From assembly GCA_902605865.1 (NCBI GenBank), contig CACLEJ010000002.1:1-64000 (forward strand): a DNA stretch of 64,000 nt, given 5' to 3'. A model generated the notes under the pieces. It did no database searches and had not been told where the DNA came from. It worked only from the letters and a program-made list of their open reading frames with translations. How positions within the stretch are numbered: the stretch's first letter is position 1; every line of letters begins with the position of its first letter. Both the position numbers and the translations under genes were made by a program. Source of the DNA: an uncultured Pelagibacteraceae bacterium. GTDB taxonomy: Bacteria; Pseudomonadota; Alphaproteobacteria; Pelagibacterales; Pelagibacteraceae. Below, piece by piece: positions 1-8,385 of this stretch.

Positions 1-565
1 TAATTTTCGTAATGCCTATTCTATTATTATATTTATTTTTTAAATTAAAATTGTTAACTAAGTTAAAAAAATGCTCCATAACTTCATTCTCATAAAGCTT
101 TTTTAGTTCACTAATTAGTATTTCGTCAGATAACGGATTTGAGCTATTTAATACTTTAGATATTTCTAAAGGTATAGACGCTGTTAAAGTATTATTCTTT
201 GCATTAAAAAAAATTATTTGAAAATTTAAGATTATGTCTGTTCTTGTTAAATTATCTCCTGGTATTGTAATAAAATTAATTGTTTCATTATCCAAAGTAA
301 GCACAATGACATTTTGATCATTCTCACTTAGATCATCACTCAGCACACCATAAGAAAAAACAAAGCTTTGATTGTTGATTTGTTTAGCAGTTTTAATAAG
401 TGATTTATCAATTATTGATTGTCCGTTTGATCTATCGTGAACATATTGTGTTAGTGTTTTTTCTGGGAGTATTGAACCAAAAGAAAAACCTCCATAAATA
501 ACATTATTAGTTGCTTCAACATTGCTGATTGAGCATAATAAAAAGAAAAAAATTATTTTTTTCAT
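1..565 (-). CDS. Secreted protein of unknown function (paralog A'), partial at window edge
   Basis: This ORF is not in the ORF track because its end lies outside the window; 188 residues from the start codon are open. The start ATG begins a typical export signal (MKKIIFFFLLCSISNVEA). The mature part is homologous by eye to the 390-residue protein at 5097-6269. Shared positions include a GFSF motif just after the signal, a TLTASIP / SLIASIP segment near residue 135, and NKYNNRIGI / RKYDLRIGV near the visible end. I do not recognise a named family. It is divergent from the gene at 681 and probably belongs to the same envelope locus. Confidence 0.8.
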   Translation of the reverse strand, partial: MKKIIFFFLLCSISNVEATNNVIYGGFSFGSILPEKTLTQYVHDRSNGQSIIDKSLIKTAKQINNQSFVFSYGVLSDDLSENDQNVIVLTLDNETINFITIPGDNLTRTDIILNFQIIFFNAKNNTLTASIPLEISKVLNSSNPLSDEILISELKKLYENEVMEHFFNLVNNFNLKNKYNNRIGITKI

Positions 566-628
566 ATAATCATATTAATTTAACATATAATTATATTGTT
601 TAATTGTTCTAAGAGTTATAAAAATTTG

Positions 629-645
629 CTATCAAATTTTGATAG
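629..645. promoter_or_regulatory. Palindrome plus T-run in divergent intergenic region
   Basis: CTATCAAA-T-TTTGATAG is a perfect 8-bp inverted repeat followed by six T residues on the plus strand. It lies between the divergent starts at 565 and 681. It could be an operator for a dimeric regulator, or a terminator-like hairpin in the leader of the plus-strand genes. The one-base centre favours a DNA-level operator over an RNA hairpin. Confidence 0.4.
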
Positions 646-680
646 TTTTTTCTGGCGAAGAATAATATTATATATATGAT

Positions 681-1346
681 ATGAATATTAAAATGACTAA
701 AAATCTAAAAAATTTCTTTCTAATAATTGTTTTTACAATTTTTTCATTAAATCAATCTTTAGCTTTAGAATTAAAAGTACCAAAAAATTTAAAATCACTC
801 AGCGGTGGATCAGGTGGCTTAAGTTTAAAAGATACCAAGACAAAATTCACTACAATATTTTTTGAATCAGCTTTAGAATATATGGAAGCTCAATATCATT
901 TATTTAACGCTTTAGAAATGAACGATGAGGCTGGCAAAACAAGAAAATCAATCGAGTTTGTAAAGAATAAAAAAAATAAAGAGGGCAAAAGATTAACAAA
1001 TGCATTTAATTCTGTTTCAGACAACTCTACAGCTATACAGGGTGCACTCACAAAAGAGGCAGCCATTAGCACACAAGCCAAAGTTCACTATGCAAAAGCT
1101 CTGCCACATGCTGTAAAAGGTTTAATGGGGACAATTCAGCTTCCACCGGAAGCAAAAAACTTACTAGATGCAATTAAGGCTGATAAAATGGCCATGTTAA
1201 AGCTTGGATCATTTGTTAAAGTATTGCCAAAAATTCCACAATATGTTCAAAATGCTACAACAGTGGGCAAGTTAATTGTTTCAGGAGCAAAAAGCAGAGA
1301 AGTTGAGGGTGCTGAAGATGCCACAAATAAGTTAGGTGATCTTTAA
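681..1346 (+). CDS. Secreted helical protein of unknown function (paralog B)
   Basis: A 221-residue protein with an N-terminal export signal (about residues 1-29, ending near SLALE). An internal Met at residue 5 is an alternative start. The rest is predicted helical. It resembles the C-terminal 200 residues of the protein at 3985-5088: both have an aromatic-rich 'YMEAQYHLFNALE' / 'YLRALELLNRAYE' helix, a 'YAKALPHA' / 'YEKALPYA' motif and a closing '(V/F)SGAK' followed by an acidic tail. It is followed 21 bases later by the FlgT/CsgG-like gene and is probably co-transcribed with it. No family name can be assigned. Confidence 0.8.
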   Translation: MNIKMTKNLKNFFLIIVFTIFSLNQSLALELKVPKNLKSLSGGSGGLSLKDTKTKFTTIFFESALEYMEAQYHLFNALEMNDEAGKTRKSIEFVKNKKNKEGKRLTNAFNSVSDNSTAIQGALTKEAAISTQAKVHYAKALPHAVKGLMGTIQLPPEAKNLLDAIKADKMAMLKLGSFVKVLPKIPQYVQNATTVGKLIVSGAKSREVEGAEDATNKLGDL

Positions 1347-1367
1347 TTTTTCCTAAAGAGTTTAATA

Positions 1368-2624
1368 ATGTCTAAAAATTATAAAATTATTTTACTAAAC
1401 TTATTTTTTTTTTTTATTTTTAATGTTTCCTATTCAGAAATTTCTTATATTGAAGTAAATTCCAAAGGAAAAGCTGCAACATATGATGTTGCATTAAAAA
1501 AAGCTCTAAAAGGAGCAGTTTCAAAAGTAAATGGTGTAACATTAAAAACAGATTCTGTTTTAGAAATAATTGATAAAAGCCTAACAACAAATGAAGGTAG
1601 CACAAGTTCTTTAGGAAGAAATCTGAAAGAAAATATTTCTGAAAAAACAGGTGGTTCAATAAAATCTTATGAAATACTAAATGAGTATAAAGATCCAAAT
1701 GGTTTAGAAGTAGTTGAGATAAGAGCAACAGTTGCAAAATATGTTTTATCTAAAACTGCAAACAGAAAAAGAATGGCAATAGTTCCTTTTAGAATTAATT
1801 TAAATGAAATTTCTATTTACGGAAAAACAGGGTTTGACGATGCAGAAAGTTTAAAAAAATATCTCAATCAAGAATTTACAAGTTATTTTGTCCAAACAAG
1901 AAAATTTACAATATTAGACCGAGAATTTGACAATGAAATTAAAGCTGAATTAAATAGTTTGGAAAATTCTGGCAAAATAGAGGATCAAGTAAAAATAGGT
2001 CAAAAATTATTCGCAGACTATATGATTGTTGGTAGGCTTGATTTTTTAATTTTAGAGGAGATTGAAAAAAAATTCTTAACCACAGAAAAAATTTTAAAAA
2101 AAAATATGGGTACCTTAAATTTTAGCTATAGAGTTATAGACGTTGTAACAGGTCAAATTAAGTATTCATCTAAAGTAAATTTAGAAGTTGATTTAAAAAA
2201 ACAAAGCCAACCTCTACCTTATATGTTTAATCTAACAGCTCAAAATGCTGGTTTAGAAATTATGTACGCAATATATCCAGTACTAGTGGAAAAAATTGAA
2301 GGTGATCTGTTATATTTAGGACAAGGTGGTAATCAAATCAAAGTTGATGATGTATATTCAATTTACGAGAGAACCGAAAGCAAAATCAAAGATTCCTATA
2401 CAGGTGAAACGCTCGGAAATGTTGAAAAGATCGTTGGCAAAGCTACAATAATCGAGAGCAGTTCGAAGTTTTCAGTAGCTCAAATTATTGAACAAAAGTA
2501 TGATTTAAGTGAGGATTTTAAGTCGAGAAAATATATGGTAAAACCAATCAAAGAAGTTAAAAAAACAAAAAGAAGTAATGATAAAATCAAAAAGAAAAAG
2601 AAAGCAATTGATCAAGAATGGTAA
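1368..2624 (+). CDS. Secreted FlgT/CsgG-like envelope protein
   Basis: A 418-residue exported protein with a signal peptide at about residues 1-23. Three parts can be seen. Residues 25-125 resemble the N-terminal domain of FlgT/LPP20-type proteins ('KAATYDVALKKALKGAV' followed by a beta-rich segment). Residues 138-270 resemble a CsgG-like fold ('RMAIVPFRI', 'TILDRE', 'LFADYMIVGRLD', 'YRVIDVVTGQI'). Residues 290-375 resemble the FlgT C-terminal SH3-like barrel ('VDDVYSIYERTE...TGETLGNVEKIVGKATI'). The tail is lysine-rich. FlgT belongs to the flagellar basal body and CsgG to the curli secretion pore; no flagellar or curli genes are visible here, so the role is unknown. The gene overlaps the next one by 7 bases, which implies co-translation. 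Confidence 0.72.
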   Translation: MSKNYKIILLNLFFFFIFNVSYSEISYIEVNSKGKAATYDVALKKALKGAVSKVNGVTLKTDSVLEIIDKSLTTNEGSTSSLGRNLKENISEKTGGSIKSYEILNEYKDPNGLEVVEIRATVAKYVLSKTANRKRMAIVPFRINLNEISIYGKTGFDDAESLKKYLNQEFTSYFVQTRKFTILDREFDNEIKAELNSLENSGKIEDQVKIGQKLFADYMIVGRLDFLILEEIEKKFLTTEKILKKNMGTLNFSYRVIDVVTGQIKYSSKVNLEVDLKKQSQPLPYMFNLTAQNAGLEIMYAIYPVLVEKIEGDLLYLGQGGNQIKVDDVYSIYERTESKIKDSYTGETLGNVEKIVGKATIIESSSKFSVAQIIEQKYDLSEDFKSRKYMVKPIKEVKKTKRSNDKIKKKKKAIDQEW

Positions 2625-3943
2625 AATTAATTAAATTTCCTCTAATATTTTTCTTTCTAACATTTTTATTAACTGGTTATTCCTTAGCAGAAGATAATCC
2701 AGATTTAAATCCAGATCCTGAAGGTGGAGCAGTTTTTGTATCAACCCCAACAAGAAGTGAAGCTGAAAATTTATTAAAAGAAAAAGGTTGGAAAAAAGGA
2801 AGAAACGATCGAAAAGATGGTTCATATTTTTACATATCTATTGGTTATGGTGAAATTTCAACAACAAGAGATGATAAAATGATTCATGATGCAAGATACA
2901 ATGCTTTCATTGAAGCATTTACAGAGGCAAAATCAAATTATGTAAGATCTATGGGAGAACAAATTACAAAAGAAGTTTCAATTAAAACTTATGAAAATCT
3001 TATGCCAGATACAATGGCAGAAGATGCAATTAAGTCTGCTGTAGGCACTGATAGTGGAGAGTTTGATAAACTAAAAAAACTTATTAGTCTTAAATTTGAC
3101 AGTGCGTTAAAAAAAGAAGGATACAATCCAGAATTAGCCGATGCAGAAAAACGTGCTATACAAGAAAAAATTTTAAGGTCTAGAGAAATTAATACTTTTG
3201 CAACTGCTGCTGCTCAATCAATGGTAGAGGGCTTTCAATCTTATAGAACTTTTGAGGGTGGAAAAAAAGGTGAAAGAGGATCTATTACAGTTGTGGCTAT
3301 ATGGAGTCCAAAATTGAAGCAACTAGCTGAGGCAGTCTATTCCTCGTCCATAAATGTACCTAAAGGTAAAGCTAAAAAACCAATAGAGGAACAATTAATA
3401 CTTGATGACCCCAACGTTTTATTAGCATCATTTGGTGTAAAAATGTTTACTAATGAAGTCGGAAATATGGTTCTCGTGTCTTATGGCCACGCATCACCAA
3501 GTTTTGAAAACGACCCAGGCGCACTATCCTCAGCATGTGATATGGCAGAGAGTAAAGCGAAAGAAAACATAGTTACATTTGCAAAAGAACAAATAGTTTT
3601 TAGTAGTATGCGAAAAGAAACCGATAAGACGGAAACTTTTGAGAGAGCTGGAATAGAGGCAAATAGAAGTATGAATGGAAGGGAATTTAATGATTTCATA
3701 AATAGTAAAAGTGCTATGAAACTAGAAGGGTACAATATTATAGGTACTTACCCTATAAGAAATACTGCATTATATAATTCAACTGATTGTGTGGCCGTGG
3801 TTCAATGGTCCCCAGAAGGTGTTGAGGGTGCAAATATAATTAAGAAAGATATGAGCTCTTCTTCTTCTACTGGTTCCTCTGATGCCTCAACACAAGACGC
3901 CCAGTCTACTACCTCTGGGCAATCAAGTAGTGACGATTTTTAA
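2618..3943 (+). CDS. Secreted acidic protein of unknown function in FlgT/CsgG-like locus
   Basis: A 441-residue exported protein with a signal peptide at residues 1-24 (cleavage probably after SLAEDN). A Pro/Asp-rich linker follows, then a mixed alpha/beta body beginning 'YFYISIGYGEIS', and a low-complexity Ser/Thr/Gln tail of about 30 residues. The body has two similar halves in which a 'GYGEIS...ARYNAFIEAF' or 'SYGHAS...CDMAESKAKENI' strand-helix unit recurs, as in the repeated domains of LPP20/FlgT-type proteins. I cannot give a named family. Its 7-base overlap with the preceding gene suggests that the two products act together in the periplasm or outer membrane. Confidence 0.72.
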   Translation: MVKLIKFPLIFFFLTFLLTGYSLAEDNPDLNPDPEGGAVFVSTPTRSEAENLLKEKGWKKGRNDRKDGSYFYISIGYGEISTTRDDKMIHDARYNAFIEAFTEAKSNYVRSMGEQITKEVSIKTYENLMPDTMAEDAIKSAVGTDSGEFDKLKKLISLKFDSALKKEGYNPELADAEKRAIQEKILRSREINTFATAAAQSMVEGFQSYRTFEGGKKGERGSITVVAIWSPKLKQLAEAVYSSSINVPKGKAKKPIEEQLILDDPNVLLASFGVKMFTNEVGNMVLVSYGHASPSFENDPGALSSACDMAESKAKENIVTFAKEQIVFSSMRKETDKTETFERAGIEANRSMNGREFNDFINSKSAMKLEGYNIIGTYPIRNTALYNSTDCVAVVQWSPEGVEGANIIKKDMSSSSSTGSSDASTQDAQSTTSGQSSSDDF

Positions 3944-3984
3944 ATCAACTTCTAAAAAACGTATAAAACTTAATTAAGTATTTT

Positions 3985-5088
3985 ATGTTTTTTATAAGAT
4001 TTATTCTAATTTTATTAATTACAAGTAGTTCCCTAAATGCAAAAACAATAAATTTAGGAAGTGTGCTTAACCACGAACCTTTATTAAAGGGTGAAAACTT
4101 AAAAAAATTTCTAACCGATCATAGATTGGTGCTTTCAAGAGGTGGAAGAAATATTCTGTTTGAATTTCAAGGTAAGACTTATGCAGTTATAGAAAATGAA
4201 AAAATTGTACAAAAAGGGACTTGGAAAATGAGTCTTTTAAAAAAAACAGTTAGGTTAAAACCATCTAAAGGAAAATCATTTTATTTTAAAATACTTAAAA
4301 ATAAACCAATTATATTTTATTTTAACGGTAATCCAGGAAAAGAAGGTGTTAAAAAAACTACTTATAAAATTACTAAGTCTAGCAAAACTGGAATTCAAAC
4401 ATTAATTGCTTCTTATAGCGGATCCGCCTTAAACTTTGATCAACAAGTAAAAGCTAACAAAAATAAACTTAACAAAGTTGTAAGTGGAGCTATATCAAGT
4501 ACTTTAGGATTTTCTGAACAAATGGGACAACAGTTTGGTACTACAACTGAAGTAAGTCACTATTTTTTTCAGGCATCTGAGAATTATTTGAGAGCATTAG
4601 AATTATTAAATAGAGCTTATGAGAACAATACAGAGGCAGATAAAATTTTTGCGTCATTAGCATATATGCAAAATAGCAAAATAAGCGAGGCAAAAAGATT
4701 AAATTCAACAACATTAATTATTAATCAATCACATGAAAAAATTAAATCTAAAATTCAAGACTCAAGTCACGTTTTTAGTCAAGTAGGAAGAAGTTACTAT
4801 GAAAAAGCATTGCCATATGCATTTGCAGCAATGGAGTCTACTGGAAATTTAGCTAATGCATCCTTAAGAGCAATCGATAATATAAAAAGTAATACTGGAT
4901 CTGATATGAGTAGTATGTTTGCTAAAGCTGCGGATACTTTTTCTTTGGTAAATACAGCAACAAAGATGCCAAAGTTTGTTGCGAATATGAGAAGCACTCT
5001 GAGACTTGTCTTTTCTGGAGCAAAAGAGAAAAAAATTAGAGATAATGGTAACCTAAATAAAGCTTTAGATGAATTAAATCTGGACTAA
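3985..5088 (+). CDS. Secreted two-domain protein of unknown function (paralog B')
   Basis: A 367-residue exported protein with a signal peptide at about residues 1-19. Residues 20-140 form a beta-rich domain ('ILFEFQGKTYAVIENEKIVQKGTWKM') that is absent from the 681-1346 protein. Residues 165-367 are helical and match that paralog, including 'YEKALPYA', 'KMPKFVANM' and 'FSGAKEKK'. The gene is therefore either a fusion of an extra N-terminal domain to the B module, or B is a truncated copy. It ends 8 bases from the convergent paralog-A gene. The helical module has no family name known to me. Confidence 0.78.
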   Translation: MFFIRFILILLITSSSLNAKTINLGSVLNHEPLLKGENLKKFLTDHRLVLSRGGRNILFEFQGKTYAVIENEKIVQKGTWKMSLLKKTVRLKPSKGKSFYFKILKNKPIIFYFNGNPGKEGVKKTTYKITKSSKTGIQTLIASYSGSALNFDQQVKANKNKLNKVVSGAISSTLGFSEQMGQQFGTTTEVSHYFFQASENYLRALELLNRAYENNTEADKIFASLAYMQNSKISEAKRLNSTTLIINQSHEKIKSKIQDSSHVFSQVGRSYYEKALPYAFAAMESTGNLANASLRAIDNIKSNTGSDMSSMFAKAADTFSLVNTATKMPKFVANMRSTLRLVFSGAKEKKIRDNGNLNKALDELNLD

Positions 5089-5096
5089 TAGATATC

Positions 5097-6269
5097 TTAT
5101 TTAACTCTATCAATTATTATTTTTAAATCTTTTAATTTTTTTTTAATTTTTTTCTTTGATACTTCTTTCATCCATTTTTGATTTTGTTTTGAAATATTTT
5201 TAGAAAAATTATCAAATAAAATTTCAAGATTATAATAATATTTACGCCAATTATTTATATTAACTTGTCCTTTGGGTATTTTAACTTTAGTAACACCTCT
5301 TAAAGTTTCATCAAAATAATATTTATTAATATCAGGTTGAAAAATCGCAATATTTACAAAAGAACCATATAAATAAAGATCTTCAACAGCAGTTGATTGT
5401 GCAAGAACTTTTTTAAAACCTTTTAACTCAATTTTTATATGATAATCAGGATCTGGTATTTTTATTTTATATATTTCATCAGACTGAACAAATCTTAACT
5501 TCATTGCTTTACCAATTGATTGACCTTCTATATATGGAACAATTGCAACATTATGGTTTTGAGATAATCTTTTTGAAAATGATTGAGCTATTAAGTTCTG
5601 CATAGAGTTTTCAAATTTTTTAGCATTTTCCGGTAAATCTTTAAAAGCTCTTTCTTGAATAGCTACATTTTTAACTCCAATTCTTAAATCATATTTTCTT
5701 TTAATATCAAATTGATTAATAATTTTTACTAACTCTCTAAAAGGTTTGTCATTTAAGTAAAAACTCTTTATTCTTGCAAGAACATCGTCATCACTTATTT
5801 CTTTTTTTGATAATAATGGTATTTCAAATTCAAATGGTATTGAGGCTATTAAACTCTTATCTGAAAAATCATAAAACAATACTTGAAAATAGGCATCATA
5901 AAAACCTGAAAAATTATTTGAGGAATAATTGTATTCTTGTGAAAATTCTTCATGCTGTAAAGCAACAGACATTACAATTGCATTATCTAAATATTTGTCA
6001 AAATCTAATAAATTTTTAGTATTTAAATTAATATTTTTAAATTTTTTCTCTTTTAATTCTTTTAGTAGACTATCAGAAATAATATTTAATTCTTTATCGC
6101 TTTCCTTTTTTTCAAGTAATTTAGATGTGTACTGTGTGAACATCTTATTTGACTCATAATTATTTGAAAAAGAAAATCCTGAATAAAATATCTCAATTTT
6201 CTCTTTTGAAAATGAATGCGGAATAAAAATAAAATAAATTAATATAATTCTATTTATTATGTTTTTCAT
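5097..6269 (-). CDS. Secreted protein of unknown function (paralog A)
   Basis: A 390-residue exported protein with a signal peptide at about residues 1-22. It contains 'FYSGFSFSNN' just after the signal, 'LIASIPFEFEIP' near residue 150 and 'RKYDLRIGVKN' near residue 190, all matching the partial protein at 1-565. The C-terminal half is beta-rich, then Lys-rich in the last 30 residues. It is transcribed toward the B' gene and away from the dehydrogenase at 6342. The function is unknown; the position suggests a partner of the FlgT/CsgG-like proteins. Confidence 0.78.
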   Translation of the reverse strand: MKNIINRIILIYFIFIPHSFSKEKIEIFYSGFSFSNNYESNKMFTQYTSKLLEKKESDKELNIISDSLLKELKEKKFKNINLNTKNLLDFDKYLDNAIVMSVALQHEEFSQEYNYSSNNFSGFYDAYFQVLFYDFSDKSLIASIPFEFEIPLLSKKEISDDDVLARIKSFYLNDKPFRELVKIINQFDIKRKYDLRIGVKNVAIQERAFKDLPENAKKFENSMQNLIAQSFSKRLSQNHNVAIVPYIEGQSIGKAMKLRFVQSDEIYKIKIPDPDYHIKIELKGFKKVLAQSTAVEDLYLYGSFVNIAIFQPDINKYYFDETLRGVTKVKIPKGQVNINNWRKYYYNLEILFDNFSKNISKQNQKWMKEVSKKKIKKKLKDLKIIIDRVK

Positions 6270-6341
6270 ATTATATTTATTTATTCTAAGATTAAGGATA
6301 TCAATTTAAAAATATAAATAAAACTTAAAAAGGATAAATAT

Positions 6342-7346
6342 ATGAGGTCTATACCTATTGGTGTGATTGGATTAGGAAATGCTGGTGCTCCCATTTTAGG
6401 AAATTTATTTCGATCTAATAAATATAAATTAGTAGCTTTTGATATTGATAAAAATAAATTAAATGATGTTCCTGATAATATTATAAAAGCAAAATCAATA
6501 AAAAATTTAGCTGAGCAATGTAAAGTAGTTATAACATGTTTACCTAAACCTGAACATATTTTACAGGCTGTTGATGGTGAGGATGGGTTATTACAAAATG
6601 CATCTACTGATATGGTTTGGGTCGACACTTCTACAACTGACTTTAAACAAACACAAAAATTAGCAAAAAAAGCAAAAATGTATGGTGTTTCAATGTTGGA
6701 GGCTACTCTAACTGGAGGTGTTCATGCTTTACAAAATAATAATATGGTTTGTTTAGCCGGTGGAGAAAAAGAAATATTTGAAAATTGGAAAGAGGTTTTA
6801 CAAGATGCAATAGGTGAAGTAGTTGTTTTATGTGGTGATATAGGGGCAGGGGCAATTGCAAAAGTTGTATCAAACATGCTTGCATTTACTAATATGGTTG
6901 CAGCATCTGAATGTATGATGATTGCTAAAAGAGCAGGATTAGATTTAGAGAGTTTTTTTGATGCTATTAGAGTTTCAGCTGGAAATTCCTTCGCATGGGA
7001 AACAGTTGTGCCTCATATTTTTAATCAGAAATATGAAGCTGGATTTACAATGGAGTTAGCATGTAAAGACATGAATTTAAGTTATTTACTAGGGCAACAT
7101 TTAAATGTACCTTTAGATTTACATATGGAAATTAAGAAGAAGATGGAGAAAGCAAGATTACAATATGGAGATAGTGAAGGATGTTATGTTTATCCACGCA
7201 CATTAGAAGATGAGCTTGGTGAATCATTATCATTAAAAGGATGGGATAATTGGGGTTATGACATTAAAGTTGTGGATGGATCAATTGTTGTAAAACATAA
7301 AAACAGACCTGTTTCAAAACATCCTCAGTATAATTCAAAGAATTAA
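6342..7346 (+). CDS. NAD(P)-dependent beta-hydroxyacid dehydrogenase (HIBADH family)
   Basis: A 334-residue member of the 3-hydroxyisobutyrate dehydrogenase / 6-phosphogluconate dehydrogenase-like superfamily. It has the Rossmann motif GLGNAG at residues 10-15, a TGG substrate-loop motif at 124-126 (usually SGG) and the catalytic lysine at about residue 174 in 'GAGAIAKVVSNML'. The family oxidises or reduces beta-hydroxy acids and includes tartronate semialdehyde reductase and the sulfolactaldehyde reductase YihU. The substrate cannot be read from sequence. The start has a good ribosome site (AAGGATAAATATATG). Its neighbours, a ComA-like enzyme and a TTT transporter, suggest a role in catabolism of an imported organic acid. 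Confidence 0.85.
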   Translation: MRSIPIGVIGLGNAGAPILGNLFRSNKYKLVAFDIDKNKLNDVPDNIIKAKSIKNLAEQCKVVITCLPKPEHILQAVDGEDGLLQNASTDMVWVDTSTTDFKQTQKLAKKAKMYGVSMLEATLTGGVHALQNNNMVCLAGGEKEIFENWKEVLQDAIGEVVVLCGDIGAGAIAKVVSNMLAFTNMVAASECMMIAKRAGLDLESFFDAIRVSAGNSFAWETVVPHIFNQKYEAGFTMELACKDMNLSYLLGQHLNVPLDLHMEIKKKMEKARLQYGDSEGCYVYPRTLEDELGESLSLKGWDNWGYDIKVVDGSIVVKHKNRPVSKHPQYNSKN

Positions 7347-7370
7347 ATATAATTTTTATGTTATTTATTT

Positions 7371-8234
7371 TTATTTATCTTTAACTGAAATTAATTCTGG
7401 ATACTTATCAAATAAAATATTTGCAGGTCTCTCCCCAGACCTTAATGGATCAATTAGCATCACTTGGCTGGGCATAATATTTGTTAAATTGCAGTCTGTA
7501 CCAAAGAGTTCAAAATAATTAAGGACATCTGAGTACCATCTCACTTCAGCTTCCTTTGGTGACGTAACTTCAAATGCTACTTTATTTTTACCAAAATGAT
7601 CAAGCACTCCAGTTAATACATCTGACTTACTATCATGAAGTTCGATTTCTTCATGATCAATAAGCATTGAAAATGCTCCATATTCAAAAAAAGGTTCGGC
7701 ACTTTCAACAATTTGCTTAAATGTTGCAGGAGTATTTTTTTTTGTTTTATTCCATCCACTTTCTGGATGATGTTCATAAATTATATTCATTCCATTTTTA
7801 ATTGCATGATTGCACCAAGCTTTTATTTGATTTTCAGGGATATCTCCAAATGTATTCATGAATTCCATTGCGGAAAATCCTAAGTCAGACGCAGCATCAA
7901 TAGCTTCATTCACTCTTTCTTTTTTAAAAGCTTTAACAAAGTAACCATGATCCAAGTAAGGTTCTATCGAATGTTTTTTATAAAGCGCTATCTTACGTTC
8001 CAACCATTCCTTTGGATGTCCTAGAACTTGCATTGTTGCAATTTTGACATGATCAATCCTGTCTCCAGCAACCTCAAGAAAGTCTTCTAATTCAAGCAGT
8101 CCCATTCTTTCTTGATACCAAGGACCTTCGTCAAAACCTACGTCTTTCAACCATAGTTGTGATTTGGTTCTAGGTTTAGGTTCGATCGTATTTAAATCAA
8201 ATACTTTTGATATTGAATTTTTTGTTTTAGACAT
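7371..8234 (-). CDS. Phosphosulfolactate synthase (ComA)-family TIM-barrel protein 1
   Basis: The ORF track starts at a TTG (8258); I prefer the ATG at 8234, giving 287 residues. The pattern follows archaeal ComA: a 'YLDHGYFVKAF' strand where ComA has a PGGTLFE-type motif, 'DAASDLGFSAMEFMNTFGDI', 'NGMNIIYEHHPE', 'KVAFEVTSP', and the end motif 'CNLTNIMPSQVMLIDPLRSG', which corresponds to ComA 'VNLANI...LE.LRRG'. ComA adds sulfite to phosphoenolpyruvate in coenzyme M synthesis; relatives include plant HSA32. Coenzyme M synthesis is not expected here, so a catabolic or unrelated role is more likely. It is convergent with the dehydrogenase and divergent from the transporter. Confidence 0.65.
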   Translation of the reverse strand: MSKTKNSISKVFDLNTIEPKPRTKSQLWLKDVGFDEGPWYQERMGLLELEDFLEVAGDRIDHVKIATMQVLGHPKEWLERKIALYKKHSIEPYLDHGYFVKAFKKERVNEAIDAASDLGFSAMEFMNTFGDIPENQIKAWCNHAIKNGMNIIYEHHPESGWNKTKKNTPATFKQIVESAEPFFEYGAFSMLIDHEEIELHDSKSDVLTGVLDHFGKNKVAFEVTSPKEAEVRWYSDVLNYFELFGTDCNLTNIMPSQVMLIDPLRSGERPANILFDKYPELISVKDK

Positions 8235-8324
8235 ATTTTTTGATTTTATATTAGTCAAATAGATGAATTTCTAACCAAAAACGTCATTTTTAATAATCTT
8301 GAGGATAAAAAAAAATATAATTTG

Positions 8325-8354
8325 TTGAAAAACCCATAATGAACACGTTATACT
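8325..8354 (+). promoter_or_regulatory. Candidate sigma70 promoter for the TTT transporter genes
   Basis: TTGAAA at 8325-8330 and TATACT at 8349-8354 are separated by 18 bases. They lie 31 bases upstream of the tctC-like ATG. A strong Shine-Dalgarno run (AAGGGGGG, 8373-8380) sits between, one of the most G-rich stretches in the window, which suggests high translation of the binding protein. Confidence 0.45.
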
Positions 8355-8385
8355 ACTTATAACAATATTCTCAAGGGGGGAAATA

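Noticed and set aside
1420-1737. 105-residue minus-strand ORF rich in Leu/His/Phe
   Set aside because: It lies antisense to the FlgT/CsgG-like gene and has the low-complexity composition of a shadow frame.
5089-5096. Terminator between convergent B' and A genes
   Set aside because: The eight-base gap has no inverted repeat.
8235-8258. TTG start of the ComA-like minus-strand ORF
   Set aside because: TTG starts are less likely than the ATG at 8234, and no ribosome site is seen for either; the ATG was preferred.
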